From the NCBI GenBank assembly GCA_021800255.1, contig JAJYZC010000028.1, positions 1 through 42,387 of the forward strand: 42,387 nucleotides of DNA, in the 5' to 3' direction. Under the pieces are notes generated by a model, which did no database searches, was not told where the DNA came from, and saw only the letters and a list, made by a program, of their open reading frames with translations. Every line of letters begins with the position of its first letter. The stretch's first letter is position 1. The position numbers were made by a program, and so were the translations under genes. Positions 23,642 through 32,649 of this stretch are shown one piece after another. The stretch comes from Acidobacteriota bacterium (GTDB lineage: Bacteria > Acidobacteriota > Terriglobia > Terriglobales > Acidobacteriaceae).

Positions 23642-24282
23642 CCGCGGGCCGGTGCCCCGGATTCGGCATCTTCCCGTAAGCGATGAAACCAAAAAACTGT
23701 TTCTCTTCTTGACTTCACGGGCTTCGTCGCCTGGCGCGGGGTTTTCGCCGAGGAAAAGCCGGCGATGGTGTCATTGCCAGGGACCATGACGAAGGCATTC
23801 CTCGCCACGTCTGAGATAGACTGCGTGAACTGATTCCTGAAGGCGGTAACCGATTTCGAGCCGCCCAGACTGGGCTTTACGGTGAAACCGCAGATTCCGT
23901 AACCCTCCCGGCCATGTCCTTCTTACGAGTCGCAAACGATGACATCTGTACCGGGCTGCATGAGGAGAAACGACTGGGAAACGCCGCAAAATGGAGAGAG
24001 CCGCCCGGCAACTGGGCGGCTCTTTCCTTAGGGAGAATAGTTCCAACGGAGGCAAACCCATCAGAACTTTCTTGGCTGCATAGTAGGGGCGGGGGCTGGC
24101 AGTGTCAAGGGTAAATGTTGTGCGAAATATTCACTTTAATTTCAATAAGTTATAAATAGTCCACGCCTGCCCGCAGGCGCTCTATATTCGCCATTTATTC
24201 GTCTTATTTTGTTGGGCATTGCCCGTCTTTTCGGGGTGTTTCTTCGGGTTTATGCCAAGATTTCCACAGGCATGGGGCCCCG
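23642..24282. other. Intergenic region between convergent genes
   Basis: There are 641 bases with no gene I can defend. The first 350 bases have a coding-like composition on both strands, but the frames are short, broken and unlike any family I know, so they may be decayed sequence. After the hairpin at 23995-24025 the DNA becomes AT-rich (24110-24230), with a small CGCCTGC-CC-GCAGGCG palindrome at 24164-24179. Confidence 0.5.
23995..24025 (+). terminator. Intrinsic-terminator-like hairpin
   Basis: AGAGCCGCCC-GGCAACT-GGGCGGCTCT is a perfect 10-bp GC-rich stem with a 7-base loop, followed by TTCCTTA. It stands about 355 bases after the oxidoreductase-rhodanese gene and before the convergent DUF6599-like gene, so it may end the + strand run or a short RNA. 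The T tract is interrupted. Confidence 0.5.
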
Positions 24283-25506
24283 TTAACCCTTCGGATGCGA
24301 CTTCCGGTTTGCCTCAGAAGTTTTGGGCCAATCATCCCGCAGATCGAGATGGATGAACTCTTCGTCGTAGACCGAAGAGGCCGGCTTGCCGTGCGCAACC
24401 CGGTAGAGTGCACGACCGCCGCCCAGGAAAAACCCCAGAAGGATCGCGGCCAGAGCTCCGGTCCCAACCAATGCGGCAATGCCGAACAGCAACTCGCCGG
24501 TCTTTTGAACCTCCGATTGGCTTTCACCGGGAATCGTAACCAGATTGGCCTCGTAGTGGACCAGTTCCACCAGGCGATGGCTTTGGTCGGGGATGGCGTC
24601 ACCGCTGACAATCGCCACCAGGACTGCGCTGCGCCGCACCTCCAGCGAGGCCTGGTCGGAGTTCACAAGCGCCTTCGGCCAGGGCGGCTGCGCCCTTTTA
24701 CCCGCCTTCAGATAGGCGCGAATCGCGGCCACCTGCGCCATGGCGATCTGAGGAGTGGGGCAATCGATGATGGTCAAGGTGGCCGTTCCGGAGGGGAGCG
24801 CGTAATTGGCCGTCACCGTTTCGGCGCCGTGATCGAAGCCCACCAACTGTGGCGGCAAGACGCCGCCCGAACCTGCATAGCCCGCTGGCCCCTCGGCGTA
24901 ATGTATGGTCAGAGGATCCAGCGAACCCTGAGGCAAAAACGCCAGGATGGGCGGAATGATGTCCCGGTTTCCGCCGGGAACCGGCAAATGCGCCGCAATG
25001 CTGCGCATCTCACCCGGGGTCATGGGCCCAATGCGGGAAAACCTGGCATCCACGACCGTGTTGCCCTTCCAGAACAGCACCCGGTTGCCGTCTGACGCGC
25101 CTCCCGTGCCGATGTCCGCCCGGGCCCAGTCATTCTTCCGGTAGTAGGTATAGGCTCCGTAGGCGCCGCTGGTGTCCTGGAAATTCAGAGCGCGCATGGT
25201 GAGAGTCTCGTCCTCGCGCTTGTAGTGCGCAAGCACGCCGTAGTTGAAACCGTATTCAGCGAGGGCCGCGGCATTGGCCGCATCGGCCTGCTTGGCGCTG
25301 CTCAGCTTCTCCATCGGCTGCGCCGCTACCCAGCCGTCGAAGACCTGCGGCAGCAGCGGCTTGCGCACAGCCGGAAGCATAAGGTGGGTTACGGACCGCG
25401 TTCCGGCTCGGATGCCGGGGGAGTTGGCCGGAGCAGACTGCGCACGGGCTGGGACTGCCCAGGCAGCCAACACTGCCGAACAAACCGCAATGGAAATCCC
25501 GCGCAT
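24283..25506 (-). CDS. Exported DUF6599-like protein, membrane-anchored
   Basis: A 407-residue protein with a signal peptide (RGISIAVCSAVLAAWAVPARAQ) and one strong membrane segment near residues 335-362 (a run of Gly, Ala, Leu ending GFFLGGGRALYRV), followed by a short charged tail. The body, with the blocks LPQVFDGW, YGFNYGVLAHYKRED, QDTSGAYGAYTYYR and WKGNTVVDARF, matches what I know as DUF6599, a family largely restricted to Acidobacteriota. Its function is unknown. ATG at 25506 was chosen because GGAG lies 7 bases upstream; a GTG two codons earlier is too close. It is the third gene of a - strand run with the CocE-like hydrolase and the glycosidase-like protein. Confidence 0.82.
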   Translation of the reverse strand: MRGISIAVCSAVLAAWAVPARAQSAPANSPGIRAGTRSVTHLMLPAVRKPLLPQVFDGWVAAQPMEKLSSAKQADAANAAALAEYGFNYGVLAHYKREDETLTMRALNFQDTSGAYGAYTYYRKNDWARADIGTGGASDGNRVLFWKGNTVVDARFSRIGPMTPGEMRSIAAHLPVPGGNRDIIPPILAFLPQGSLDPLTIHYAEGPAGYAGSGGVLPPQLVGFDHGAETVTANYALPSGTATLTIIDCPTPQIAMAQVAAIRAYLKAGKRAQPPWPKALVNSDQASLEVRRSAVLVAIVSGDAIPDQSHRLVELVHYEANLVTIPGESQSEVQKTGELLFGIAALVGTGALAAILLGFFLGGGRALYRVAHGKPASSVYDEEFIHLDLRDDWPKTSEANRKSHPKG

Positions 25507-25604
25507 CGGCACGCTCCGCCTTTAGGGTACACGTTGCAGCTCGCCCGCGCCTGACCGAGCGCAGACTGCCTTCATCCCGAAACGCAGCCTTAAGATTTGC
25601 GCCG

Positions 25605-27761
25605 TCATCTGGACGCGGGCATAAGCGGCACTTCGAGGTGGGACTCGTGTCCCGGTCCCGAATCAATGGTGATGGTCTCCGCCTTGTAGTCGCGGGGTTG
25701 GGCCTTCATGATGTTGAGCACGAAGATCTGCGGATTGCGGTCGTAGAGCGGGAACCACGTGCTCTGGATCTCGACCATCACCGTGTGACCCGGCTCAAAG
25801 ACGTGATCGATGCCGTGCAGGGAAAACCTGTACTCGTAGACCTTGCCGGGCACGAGCGGCTTGGGGCGATCGAAGCCGGAAAGATAACGGCCGCGGAAGA
25901 TCTCGGCGTTGGTCATCAACTGGTAGCCGCGCATCTTCGCGTCAGGATCGTTCTGGGGATATTCGTCGATCAGCTTGACCACCATGTCATTGTCAGAGCC
26001 GGTGGTAGAGGCGTAGATGTCGGCCACCACCTCGCCGGTCAGGGTCAGGCTCCTCTTGAGCACGGGCAGCTTCCACACGGCTACGTCCTTACGGCCGGTG
26101 ACGAAGCGCTGGTCTTCAATGAGCCAGTTGTACCACTGCGAACCGGGACCGTAGGTGGGCTGAATGGGCCGGTGACGGTAGGGAACCGGATCGGCAGGAT
26201 TGCTGACATAGCTGGTTTGCGCCTGCGCGGACGCAGCGTTCCAACGGAGACGGCCGCCGCCCCCGAGATAGAGGCTGGTGGGGCGCGACCGGCGCGGCGG
26301 AAACTGCGCATAGTACTTCCAGGCGTTGGAGCCGGTCTGGAAGCTGGCGGTGTTTTTCAGTGTGAATCCGGGCCGGCCCTTGAGATAGTACGCAAAAAAC
26401 CGGGCCTGGATGCGCTTACGAAACTCCTTGCCGATGGGCTGGCCGAAGTTGAGCACGCCCAGGCGCCGCGAGGAGGTGGTCCAGTAGCCGTGCCGCCACG
26501 GTCCCAGTACCAGAAAGACATCGTGCCTGGCGTTGTGCGGCTCCAGCTTGGCATAGACCTCCTGCGGTCCCCACATGTCTTCTTGATCGTAATAACCGCC
26601 CACGATCAGCGTGGGCACGGTGACCTTGTTCAGGTGATACTCCACGCCGCGCGAACGCCAGACGCTGCTGTACGCCGGATGGTCGAGGAAGAGCTTCCAT
26701 GTGGGCAGCAGTCCGGCGCCGGACCGCTTCACGTCCTGGAGGAACGAGCCGCGCTCGAGGAAGTAGTTGTAGCCGTCCTCCGGCTGGCCCTCTTTGTTCT
26801 TCCCGTAGCTGTCGCTGGTGAAGCGTTTGCTACGTTCCATGTCCAGCACGTAGTCGTAGCCATAGCTCTGGCGGAAGGCGCCGTTATGAAAGAAGTCGTC
26901 GCCCAGCCACACATCGATCATCGGCGCCTGCGGTGAGATGGCCTTGACCGCGGGGTTGGGGCCGATGCCGGCCATCATGGTCAGGAATCCCGGATAGCTG
27001 ATGCCCAGCACGCCCACGCGGCCGTTGTTGCCGGGCACATGCTTCACCAGCCATGCCACGGTGTCATAGGCGTCGGTGCTCTCGTCCGTGGCCTTGGGGT
27101 TGCTACCATCGGCAAGCGGCCGCATCATTACGAACTTTCCCTGGCTTTTGTAACGGCCGCGTATGTCCTCGGCCGCGTAGATGTAGCCGTCGCGGGCGAG
27201 ATAGGGCCACTGGGCGAAAAACGAGGCGCGCGTGGTTCCCTCCACGCCGTAGGGCGTGCGGGTAAGCAGAATGGGCAGCGGGGTTTCGATGTCGGCCGGC
27301 TTGAGAATGACGGCGTAAAGCTTGACCCCGTCGCGCATGGGAATCATCACGCTGGTGCGCACATAGTCGTGGAAGACGTGATGAGCCGCGGGGCCGGTGC
27401 GCCAGTAGACAGCCTGGGGATGGCTGGAAAAGACGGCGCTGGCGCCACGGCCGGCCGCGGTGCGCGTAAAGCTGACGGTGGTATTCGTGCCGGGAACAGA
27501 GAATTCGCCGGCGGAGACGGCGTTCAGCTCGGTGGGAACAAGCCGCGCCGATTCGACGGTGAGAACGCCGTCTTTGACGTAAAAGCTTAGCGGCGTGTCG
27601 GGCTGTTTAGGATCGGTGTATTGGCCTGAGAGGGTTTGGAGCAGGGCTGCTGCGCCGAACTCCGGTGCAGTCTGCGTTTGCGCCGGCGCCGATAGAAGGG
27701 AATCACTGCAAAAAAGAAAGGCAGAAATCGCGAGGAGCAGCGAACGCTGAAGAAAATGCAA
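25605..27761 (-). CDS. CocE/NonD (S15-family) alpha/beta hydrolase, exported
   Basis: A 718-residue secreted hydrolase of the X-Pro dipeptidyl-peptidase/cocaine-esterase type. A signal peptide (residues 1-30) and an N-terminal beta region of about 120 residues precede the catalytic domain. VRTSVMIPMRDGVKLYAV opens it, and the nucleophile Ser255 lies in GISYPG. GPWRHGYW and the C-terminal jelly-roll (VVADIYASTTGSDNDMVVKL, EPGHTVMVEIQSTWFP) complete the family layout. Substrates in this family are acyl esters, amides or peptides. The start is TTG, with AAGGAGGT 7 bases upstream and directly before the signal peptide; a longer frame would overlap the upstream gene. The gap to that gene is 46 bases, so they are probably co-transcribed. 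Confidence 0.92.
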   Translation of the reverse strand: MHFLQRSLLLAISAFLFCSDSLLSAPAQTQTAPEFGAAALLQTLSGQYTDPKQPDTPLSFYVKDGVLTVESARLVPTELNAVSAGEFSVPGTNTTVSFTRTAAGRGASAVFSSHPQAVYWRTGPAAHHVFHDYVRTSVMIPMRDGVKLYAVILKPADIETPLPILLTRTPYGVEGTTRASFFAQWPYLARDGYIYAAEDIRGRYKSQGKFVMMRPLADGSNPKATDESTDAYDTVAWLVKHVPGNNGRVGVLGISYPGFLTMMAGIGPNPAVKAISPQAPMIDVWLGDDFFHNGAFRQSYGYDYVLDMERSKRFTSDSYGKNKEGQPEDGYNYFLERGSFLQDVKRSGAGLLPTWKLFLDHPAYSSVWRSRGVEYHLNKVTVPTLIVGGYYDQEDMWGPQEVYAKLEPHNARHDVFLVLGPWRHGYWTTSSRRLGVLNFGQPIGKEFRKRIQARFFAYYLKGRPGFTLKNTASFQTGSNAWKYYAQFPPRRSRPTSLYLGGGGRLRWNAASAQAQTSYVSNPADPVPYRHRPIQPTYGPGSQWYNWLIEDQRFVTGRKDVAVWKLPVLKRSLTLTGEVVADIYASTTGSDNDMVVKLIDEYPQNDPDAKMRGYQLMTNAEIFRGRYLSGFDRPKPLVPGKVYEYRFSLHGIDHVFEPGHTVMVEIQSTWFPLYDRNPQIFVLNIMKAQPRDYKAETITIDSGPGHESHLEVPLMPASR

Positions 27762-27807
27762 TCGAGGGACCTCCTTGAATGAGATTGACCGCCTTGAAGG
27801 TCCCTTA

Positions 27808-29328
27808 TCATGACTTCGCTTGGGCGAAGATCTCACGCAATGTGTCCCCGGCGGCAGCGAGATTGGCCAGTTGCATCTCGGCGTATTCACGCGCAAGTAT
27901 GACGCCATCAGCGCCGGCGCCAAGGGCCGCCTCGATTGAGGCGCGCACGGTGGCTGGAGTGGTGTGCTTCACCGGAGCATCCCCTTTTAACAATGTTGGC
28001 ACGTTAATGTCGATGCCGGGATATATTTGAACTTTGCCGGCGACGCCTTCGAGAGCCTGCCGGGTCTCGCGCGCAACGTAATCGGCCGAAAGCCCGGTGC
28101 GGGCTAACTGATCGTAGGGAGCCTCATTATAATTCATGATCTTGTAATAAAATTCCAGAAACTCCGGCGGTGTTGCGTCATGAAAGACTGTTTCGCTCAG
28201 CCGCCGCAGGTATTTTGCCATGCGCGCGCCGCCGGCGGTATTGTAAGTCGCCAGTTTGAGAAAGTCGGCAAAGTTCCTCCGCTTCGTGTAGTCCTCTTCG
28301 GCGCGGTAGAAGGGGCTGAAGGTCATGGTTTGCATGATGTGGAAGCCGAAGGGCTTGGCCGGAGCGATGGCCTTTGCCATACCGTACAACTGCGCCTGAA
28401 CTTCCTGAAAGCTGTTGGTCCACAGCGATTCCCAACTGAGAATCTCAGGATATTTCAGCAGCAGCCGCCAAAAGCTGACGAAGTAGCCTTCGTTGGGGCG
28501 TTGGTTGCGCGCGGCTGCCAGGTAAAGCTGTTCCAACTCGCGATAGCCGGCTTGCGCGCGCCTCACAGAAATGCCGAGCGCCCGCGCCTTGGCCTGGCAA
28601 AAGCGGCAGAAGCAACTGGGCGTGGTAATGCCGCCGATCATGTTTTCAAACGGCCCCATGCGCTCGGAACCCCAGGCGATGCCGTCAATCTCAGTGGGAT
28701 AGCCAAGAAGCAGGCTTTCGACTTTTCCGCTTAAAAAGGCCCGGTAGTCCGGATTGTTGAAGCAGGGCCGGTTAGTACTGCGGCCGTAGACATCGATTTC
28801 GGAGACCTCGGCATAATTCGGAATGGTGTCATTCAGCGTGGGCCCGGCGTTGTTCAGGTCCCAGGCAAAAAAGCTCATTCCGCGCGCTTTGGCCTTGGGC
28901 GCGACCGCTTCAATGACGTTGAAGCTGCCATAAACCTTGCAACGGAAGTCTTTGAGGATTGTGTTTTGAAAATATTTGCGGCCGTAGTCATAAAATGCGC
29001 CGCCGGCGATCGTGTTGCCGGGCTTTCCGTGGTCGGGCAGGGGAATGGGCCCATTCTTCTCCAATCGCTGCTCGCCGTAGGAAAACGTATAAGCCCAGAC
29101 GGTGTTCACATCGCCCTTTTCCTGTATGTTATCGAGCACCTCTTCCACGCCTTCATCGACCCAGCTAAACCCCCTGACTTGAATGCCAACCAGGTTCTTA
29201 CGGTTCTTCACGGGAACGCGGCTCACCGGCGGGGCAGGTAGATTCTGCGAATGAGCCGCTGGAGTGAAGAAGGCTCCACATGCGGCACAAAGACGGATGA
29301 ACTCTCTACGATCGAAGATTGAAATCAC
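27808..29328 (-). CDS. Tat-exported putative glycosidase-like TIM-barrel protein
   Basis: A 506-residue protein with a twin-arginine signal (DRREFIRLCAACGAFF), then a body that reads as a TIM barrel of the hypothetical glycosyl-hydrolase type: NTVWAYTFSYGEQ, FFAWDLNN, EIDGIAWGSERMGPFENM, and a C-terminal PGIDINVPT and GADGVILAREYAEM. CFCRFC at about 240 is a likely metal or disulfide motif and is seen in related bacterial proteins. No exact glycoside-hydrolase family can be named. GTG start with GGGAGGG 5 bases upstream. It heads a - strand run with the CocE-like hydrolase and the DUF6599-like protein, suggesting a periplasmic degradation function. Confidence 0.75.
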   Translation of the reverse strand: MISIFDRREFIRLCAACGAFFTPAAHSQNLPAPPVSRVPVKNRKNLVGIQVRGFSWVDEGVEEVLDNIQEKGDVNTVWAYTFSYGEQRLEKNGPIPLPDHGKPGNTIAGGAFYDYGRKYFQNTILKDFRCKVYGSFNVIEAVAPKAKARGMSFFAWDLNNAGPTLNDTIPNYAEVSEIDVYGRSTNRPCFNNPDYRAFLSGKVESLLLGYPTEIDGIAWGSERMGPFENMIGGITTPSCFCRFCQAKARALGISVRRAQAGYRELEQLYLAAARNQRPNEGYFVSFWRLLLKYPEILSWESLWTNSFQEVQAQLYGMAKAIAPAKPFGFHIMQTMTFSPFYRAEEDYTKRRNFADFLKLATYNTAGGARMAKYLRRLSETVFHDATPPEFLEFYYKIMNYNEAPYDQLARTGLSADYVARETRQALEGVAGKVQIYPGIDINVPTLLKGDAPVKHTTPATVRASIEAALGAGADGVILAREYAEMQLANLAAAGDTLREIFAQAKS

Positions 29329-29380
29329 CGCAGCCCTCCCGGAAACATCCCGGTTATTTCGACCCGCTTAGCTCACTGTT

Positions 29381-30007
29381 TTACCCCAGCGGCGCCAGGT
29401 GTTTCGTGTGCCGGTAGGTATAGCTGACGCGGTGAATCACAGTGATGGTGGATAGGACGGCCAGCACCCAAAGCACCGGCGCCATCACTCCCCAGCGGCT
29501 GAACAGTGCGCCCAGCAGAATAAGCACAATCCGTTCCGGCCGCTCCATAAAGCCCACCTTGCACTGGCCGATGAGCGCCTCGGCGCGAGCGCGCGTATAG
29601 CTGACCATGAGCGAGGTCACCATGACGAAGGCCGCCAGCACCACGTAGCGGAAACGGTTGATGCGCCCGTAGTAGACCAGCAATCCGAAGAACAGCACCA
29701 CGTCGGAATAGCGGTCGATGACGGAATCGAAGAAAGAACCGAAGACCGTCACCTGGTTGGTGCGCCGCGCCACGCGCCCGTCCACCATGTCAAAGATGCC
29801 AGCGCCGAAGATGACCAGTCCCGCATAGAAGAACATGCGCACATGGTTCGAGGCGTTGGCGTGGCCAAACAGAAACGCGGCGCCGATGTTGATCACCAAC
29901 CCCAGAAAGGTGAGCACGTTGGGATTGATGCGGGTGAGCGCCAGCCCATACACGATGCGGTCCAGAAGCCACCCGCAGGCGCGCCCAAATGCGCTGGTCC
30001 AGGTCAT
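29381..30007 (-). CDS. CDP-alcohol phosphatidyltransferase
   Basis: A 208-residue inner-membrane enzyme that joins a phosphatidyl group from CDP-diacylglycerol to an alcohol. The family signature is complete: Asp73, then D76-G-R-V-A-R81 followed by G90, Asp94 and Asp98, the metal-binding aspartates. Around it are four to six hydrophobic segments. The acceptor (glycerol-phosphate, inositol-phosphate or serine) cannot be fixed; the length fits PgsA or phosphatidylinositol-phosphate synthase. The likely ribosome binding site AGGAG is 12 bases before the ATG, and it lies in one of the two direct repeats that flank the MITE-like element just upstream. Confidence 0.9.
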   Translation of the reverse strand: MTWTSAFGRACGWLLDRIVYGLALTRINPNVLTFLGLVINIGAAFLFGHANASNHVRMFFYAGLVIFGAGIFDMVDGRVARRTNQVTVFGSFFDSVIDRYSDVVLFFGLLVYYGRINRFRYVVLAAFVMVTSLMVSYTRARAEALIGQCKVGFMERPERIVLILLGALFSRWGVMAPVLWVLAVLSTITVIHRVSYTYRHTKHLAPLG

Positions 30008-30029
30008 TGCAGCTACTAACTCCTAGCTT

Positions 30030-30150
30030 CTACAGCAATTTCGGAAATGGTGTAGTCCTGTTGAGATTGATTTTTCATGCCGCCGCTTCTTGAGACCGCG
30101 GCGGCTTGAGCCGGTGCTTTCGGTCTACAGTATTTCCAAAGATGCGATAG
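30030..30150. mobile_element. MITE-like palindromic element, copy A (short form)
   Basis: A 121-base unit with imperfect terminal inverted repeats (CTACAGCAATTTCGGAAATG at the left against the reverse complement of the right end, 14 of 20 equal). It is flanked directly by an exact 10-base direct repeat, CTCCTAGCTT, at 30020-30029 and 30151-30160, as expected for a target-site duplication. The middle holds a perfect 8-bp palindrome, GCCGCCGC...GCGGCGGC. Both ends match copies B (36055-36213) and C (41977-42139), but about 45 internal bases are missing. It has no coding capacity and lies in the leader of the phosphatidyltransferase gene. The neighbouring spacer contains other AGCT-rich stretches, which makes the direct repeat a little less decisive. 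Confidence 0.7.
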
Positions 30151-30236
30151 CTCCTAGCTTATCCTCGCTAGAGCCAAGTTCGATGCTTTGCCGCGAAAGA
30201 GCTAGAAGCTGAAAGCTGGCAGCTAGTTCTTTCCTG

Positions 30237-30749
30237 CTACTGCGCTGCGCCGGCGGCGGCTTCGTGGTCATCGCCTTCGCCAGCCTCTTCGTGGATGGTA
30301 GTCAGCTTCAAAACCTCCAGCTCGCGTTTCCCGTTGGGTGTCACCACCGTAGCCACGTCGCCTACTCGTTTGCCTACCAGCCCCCGCCCGATCGGCGAAG
30401 TGGTGGAAATCAGCCCTTTGGCTACGTCCGCCTCCTCGCTGGTCACGAGGCGGTAGACCAGCTCTGCGTCGCGGGTTGCGTCGTACACCACCACCGTCGA
30501 GCCGAAACCAGCCCGGTCGCGGGGAATGTTGGAGAAATTTACCAAAGAAAGCTCGGCCATCCGCTTCTTGAGTTGGCCCAGCCGGGCGTTTACGAACTCC
30601 TGCCGCTGCTTAGCCATGTGATATTCGGCGTTCTCAGACAAATCACCCAGCGCCCTGGCCCTCTTAATCTCGGCGGGCAGTTCGTGAGCAAGCTCGTGCT
30701 CAAGCTGTTTGATTTCGCTGAGAAGCTGTTTTTTGATGTGTTCGTGCAT
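30237..30749 (-). CDS. greA: Transcription elongation factor GreA
   Basis: GreA enters the RNA polymerase secondary channel and stimulates cleavage of backtracked RNA. The 170 residues comprise the N-terminal coiled coil with the tip LGDLSENAEYHMAK, in which Asp36 and Glu39 correspond to the catalytic acidic pair (Asp41/Glu44 in E. coli), and the C-terminal FKBP-like domain ending near residue 155 (SPIGRGLVGKRVGDVATV). The last 15 residues are an acidic, Ala-rich extension (EEAGEGDDHEAAAG) not present in E. coli GreA. The ribosome binding site is weak (GGGA). No operon partner is evident. Confidence 0.95.
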   Translation of the reverse strand: MHEHIKKQLLSEIKQLEHELAHELPAEIKRARALGDLSENAEYHMAKQRQEFVNARLGQLKKRMAELSLVNFSNIPRDRAGFGSTVVVYDATRDAELVYRLVTSEEADVAKGLISTTSPIGRGLVGKRVGDVATVVTPNGKRELEVLKLTTIHEEAGEGDDHEAAAGAAQ

Positions 30750-31004
30750 TCGGTCCCATGGCGAGCAAACAGAATATCTCGCTCCGCAAAAGATAGACGA
30801 ACCTGAACCTCAATTATACGCGGAGAAGCAAAAACGCCGGAATGCCCTGGCCGCCCCCCAGCGGTGCGTTGGAGGAACCCTCTTGCATTCGCATTCTTTA
30901 TCGTGGCCGCGGTGAACCAGGGCTGCGAAAAGGCGATGGAGCACCGGATGGGCGTTTTCGTCAGGGAAAACGATGGCCGCCTGCGATGCGCGGGAAGGCG
31001 AGCT

Positions 31005-31463
31005 TCAGGGATGGCGTTCCCTGGGTCCTGCGTCCAGAAACTCCTGCAAAATCAAAGTGGCAGCTACCTGGTCCACTACCCGCCGGTGCCGTTGGCGCGC
31101 ATGTCCCGCTTGGTAAAGAATCCGGTGCGCCTCTCGGGTGCTTAGGCGCTCGTCCCACAGGTGTACGGGCAGGCCGGTAAGCGCGGCCAGTTCTGAGGTA
31201 AAGGCTTGAATCTTAACGGCCTGCGCGCTCTCTCCGCCGGAGAGATGTGCGGGGTTCCCTACCACGATACCCACCACGCCGAACCGCCTGGCCAGCCGCG
31301 CCAAGGAGCGTAAATCGTCCTTTTTGCCCGGGCCGCGGCGGCTGCGCCGCTCCAGCGTGAGCACCGGCTGCGCGGTAAGTCCCAGCTCGTCCGACACCGC
31401 TACGCCGATGCGGCGCATGCCCACATCCAGGCCCAGATAGCGCGGATAGGTACCCGATGCCAA
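31005..31463 (-). CDS. ruvX: Putative pre-16S rRNA nuclease / RuvX (YqgF)
   Basis: A 152-residue RNase-H-fold protein of the YqgF/RuvX family, implicated in 16S rRNA 5'-end maturation and earlier proposed as a Holliday junction resolvase. Visible family motifs are YLGLDVGMRRIGVAVSD with the first acidic residue, GIVVGNPAHLSGGES, VHLWDERLST with a second acidic pair, and VDQVAATLILQEFLD with the last Asp. TTG start chosen: AAGGGA lies 7 bases upstream and the protein then begins 8 residues before the first strand, as usual. It is divergent from mltG; in many bacteria mltG and ruvX are neighbours, so the link is conserved although the orientation differs. Confidence 0.93.
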   Translation of the reverse strand: MASGTYPRYLGLDVGMRRIGVAVSDELGLTAQPVLTLERRSRRGPGKKDDLRSLARLARRFGVVGIVVGNPAHLSGGESAQAVKIQAFTSELAALTGLPVHLWDERLSTREAHRILYQAGHARQRHRRVVDQVAATLILQEFLDAGPRERHP

Positions 31464-31608
31464 CTTTTTGTCCCTTGCATCCAGCTTAAAGCCCCTATTT
31501 CGGCAGGGCATCCTATCCTTCGCGCCTGCTGCCCATTACAATCGAAAAGAGTGGAGTCCTGGAGGGATTTCCCCACGTCCTAATGAGAGAAGGGTCGATT
31601 GCAACACG

Positions 31609-32649
31609 ATGGTAAGCCGCAGACGAAAGAGCAGGAGGAGGAAGAGCTCTGGCGCGGCGGGATTTGTACTGGGATTTCTTTTGGTTGCGCTCGTTGCAGC
31701 CGGAGTGGCAGTTTGGTTGGTTGTGGCACCCTACGGGCCTGAAACCGAGACCTTCGTAGATCTCGCGCCCGGCTCATCCACGGCCAAGATCGGCCGCCAA
31801 CTGCAACAAGCGGGCGTGGTGCGCAGCGGCTTGGCGTTCGATCTGCTGCGCTTTTGGGAACACGGCGCCTTGATGGCGGGTGAGTACCGCTTCAATCACC
31901 CGTTATCGGCCGTGGAGGTCTACCGGCGCATCGCACGGGGCGAGGTTTATACCGTCGCCCTGACCGTCCCCGAGGGCGCGAACATCTTCGATATTGCCAG
32001 CCGTGTGCAGGAGGCGGGGCTGGCCACGCGGCGCCAGTTCCTTCAGGCAGCGGTGCAGCAGGCGGGCCTAATTGCCAGCCTTGACCCCAAAGCGCGGAGT
32101 TTGGAAGGTTATTTGTTCCCGGACACTTACCACTTTGCCAAGGGCACGACCGCCGGCCAGATGGTCGCGGCCATGGTGCAGAGCTTCCGGGTCGTGGCCC
32201 GCGAACTGGGACTCAAGCACCATGTGCACCGCGTGGTTACACTGGCTTCACTGGTGGTGCGGGAAACGGCTGTGAATGCGGAGGAACCCCTGGTGGCCAG
32301 CGTCTTTGAAAACCGGCTGGCACAGAAAATGCCGCTCATGTGCGACCCCACCGTGATCTATGGGCTGGAACTGGAAGGCCGCTGGCGGGGCGTCATCTAT
32401 CAGAGCGATCTGAAATACAATACCGCCTACAATACCTATCTCCACACCGGCTTGCCGCCCGGGCCGGTGGCTAATCCAGGCATCTCGTCGTTGCGCGCCG
32501 CCATGCACCCGGCGCACACTGATTACCTCTATTTCGTAGCTGCTGGTGACAATCCCCAGGGCCGCTCGCTCTTTTCCGCCACCCTCAGCCAGCACAGCCG
32601 CAACGTCGCCGGTTACAGGCGCGCCTTGCATATGGCAGGTGGACGATGA
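31609..32649 (+). CDS. mltG: Endolytic murein transglycosylase MltG
   Basis: A 346-residue inner-membrane enzyme that cuts nascent peptidoglycan glycan strands and so sets their length. A basic N-terminus (SRRRKSRRRK) precedes one membrane segment (about 18-40). The LysM-like segment follows (TAKIGRQLQQAGVVRS, GEYRF). The catalytic domain carries Glu219 in LASLVVRET, equivalent to E. coli Glu218, and the hallmark DPTVIYG, NTAYNTY, GLPPGPVANPG and PAHTDYLYFVA motifs. ATG at 31609 is the first start giving a normal N-terminus. Its stop overlaps the start of the next gene (ATGA), so the lipoprotein is translationally coupled. Confidence 0.96.
   Translation: MVSRRRKSRRRKSSGAAGFVLGFLLVALVAAGVAVWLVVAPYGPETETFVDLAPGSSTAKIGRQLQQAGVVRSGLAFDLLRFWEHGALMAGEYRFNHPLSAVEVYRRIARGEVYTVALTVPEGANIFDIASRVQEAGLATRRQFLQAAVQQAGLIASLDPKARSLEGYLFPDTYHFAKGTTAGQMVAAMVQSFRVVARELGLKHHVHRVVTLASLVVRETAVNAEEPLVASVFENRLAQKMPLMCDPTVIYGLELEGRWRGVIYQSDLKYNTAYNTYLHTGLPPGPVANPGISSLRAAMHPAHTDYLYFVAAGDNPQGRSLFSATLSQHSRNVAGYRRALHMAGGR

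Noticed and set aside
23614..23808. Short - strand frame after the oxidoreductase-rhodanese gene (MARNAFVMVPGND...)
   Set aside because: It looks faintly protein-like and continues upstream without a start, but it is short, overlaps the end of a certain gene and matches nothing I know. It may be a decayed remnant, not strong enough to list.
23900..24030. Possible riboswitch ahead of the hairpin at 23995-24025
   Set aside because: I compared it with the consensus shapes I remember for c-di-GMP, cobalamin, fluoride and SAM aptamers and saw no match, and no gene follows in the right orientation.
30864..31145. Small + strand frames between greA and ruvX
   Set aside because: They run partly antisense to ruvX, lack ribosome binding sites and have no family resemblance.
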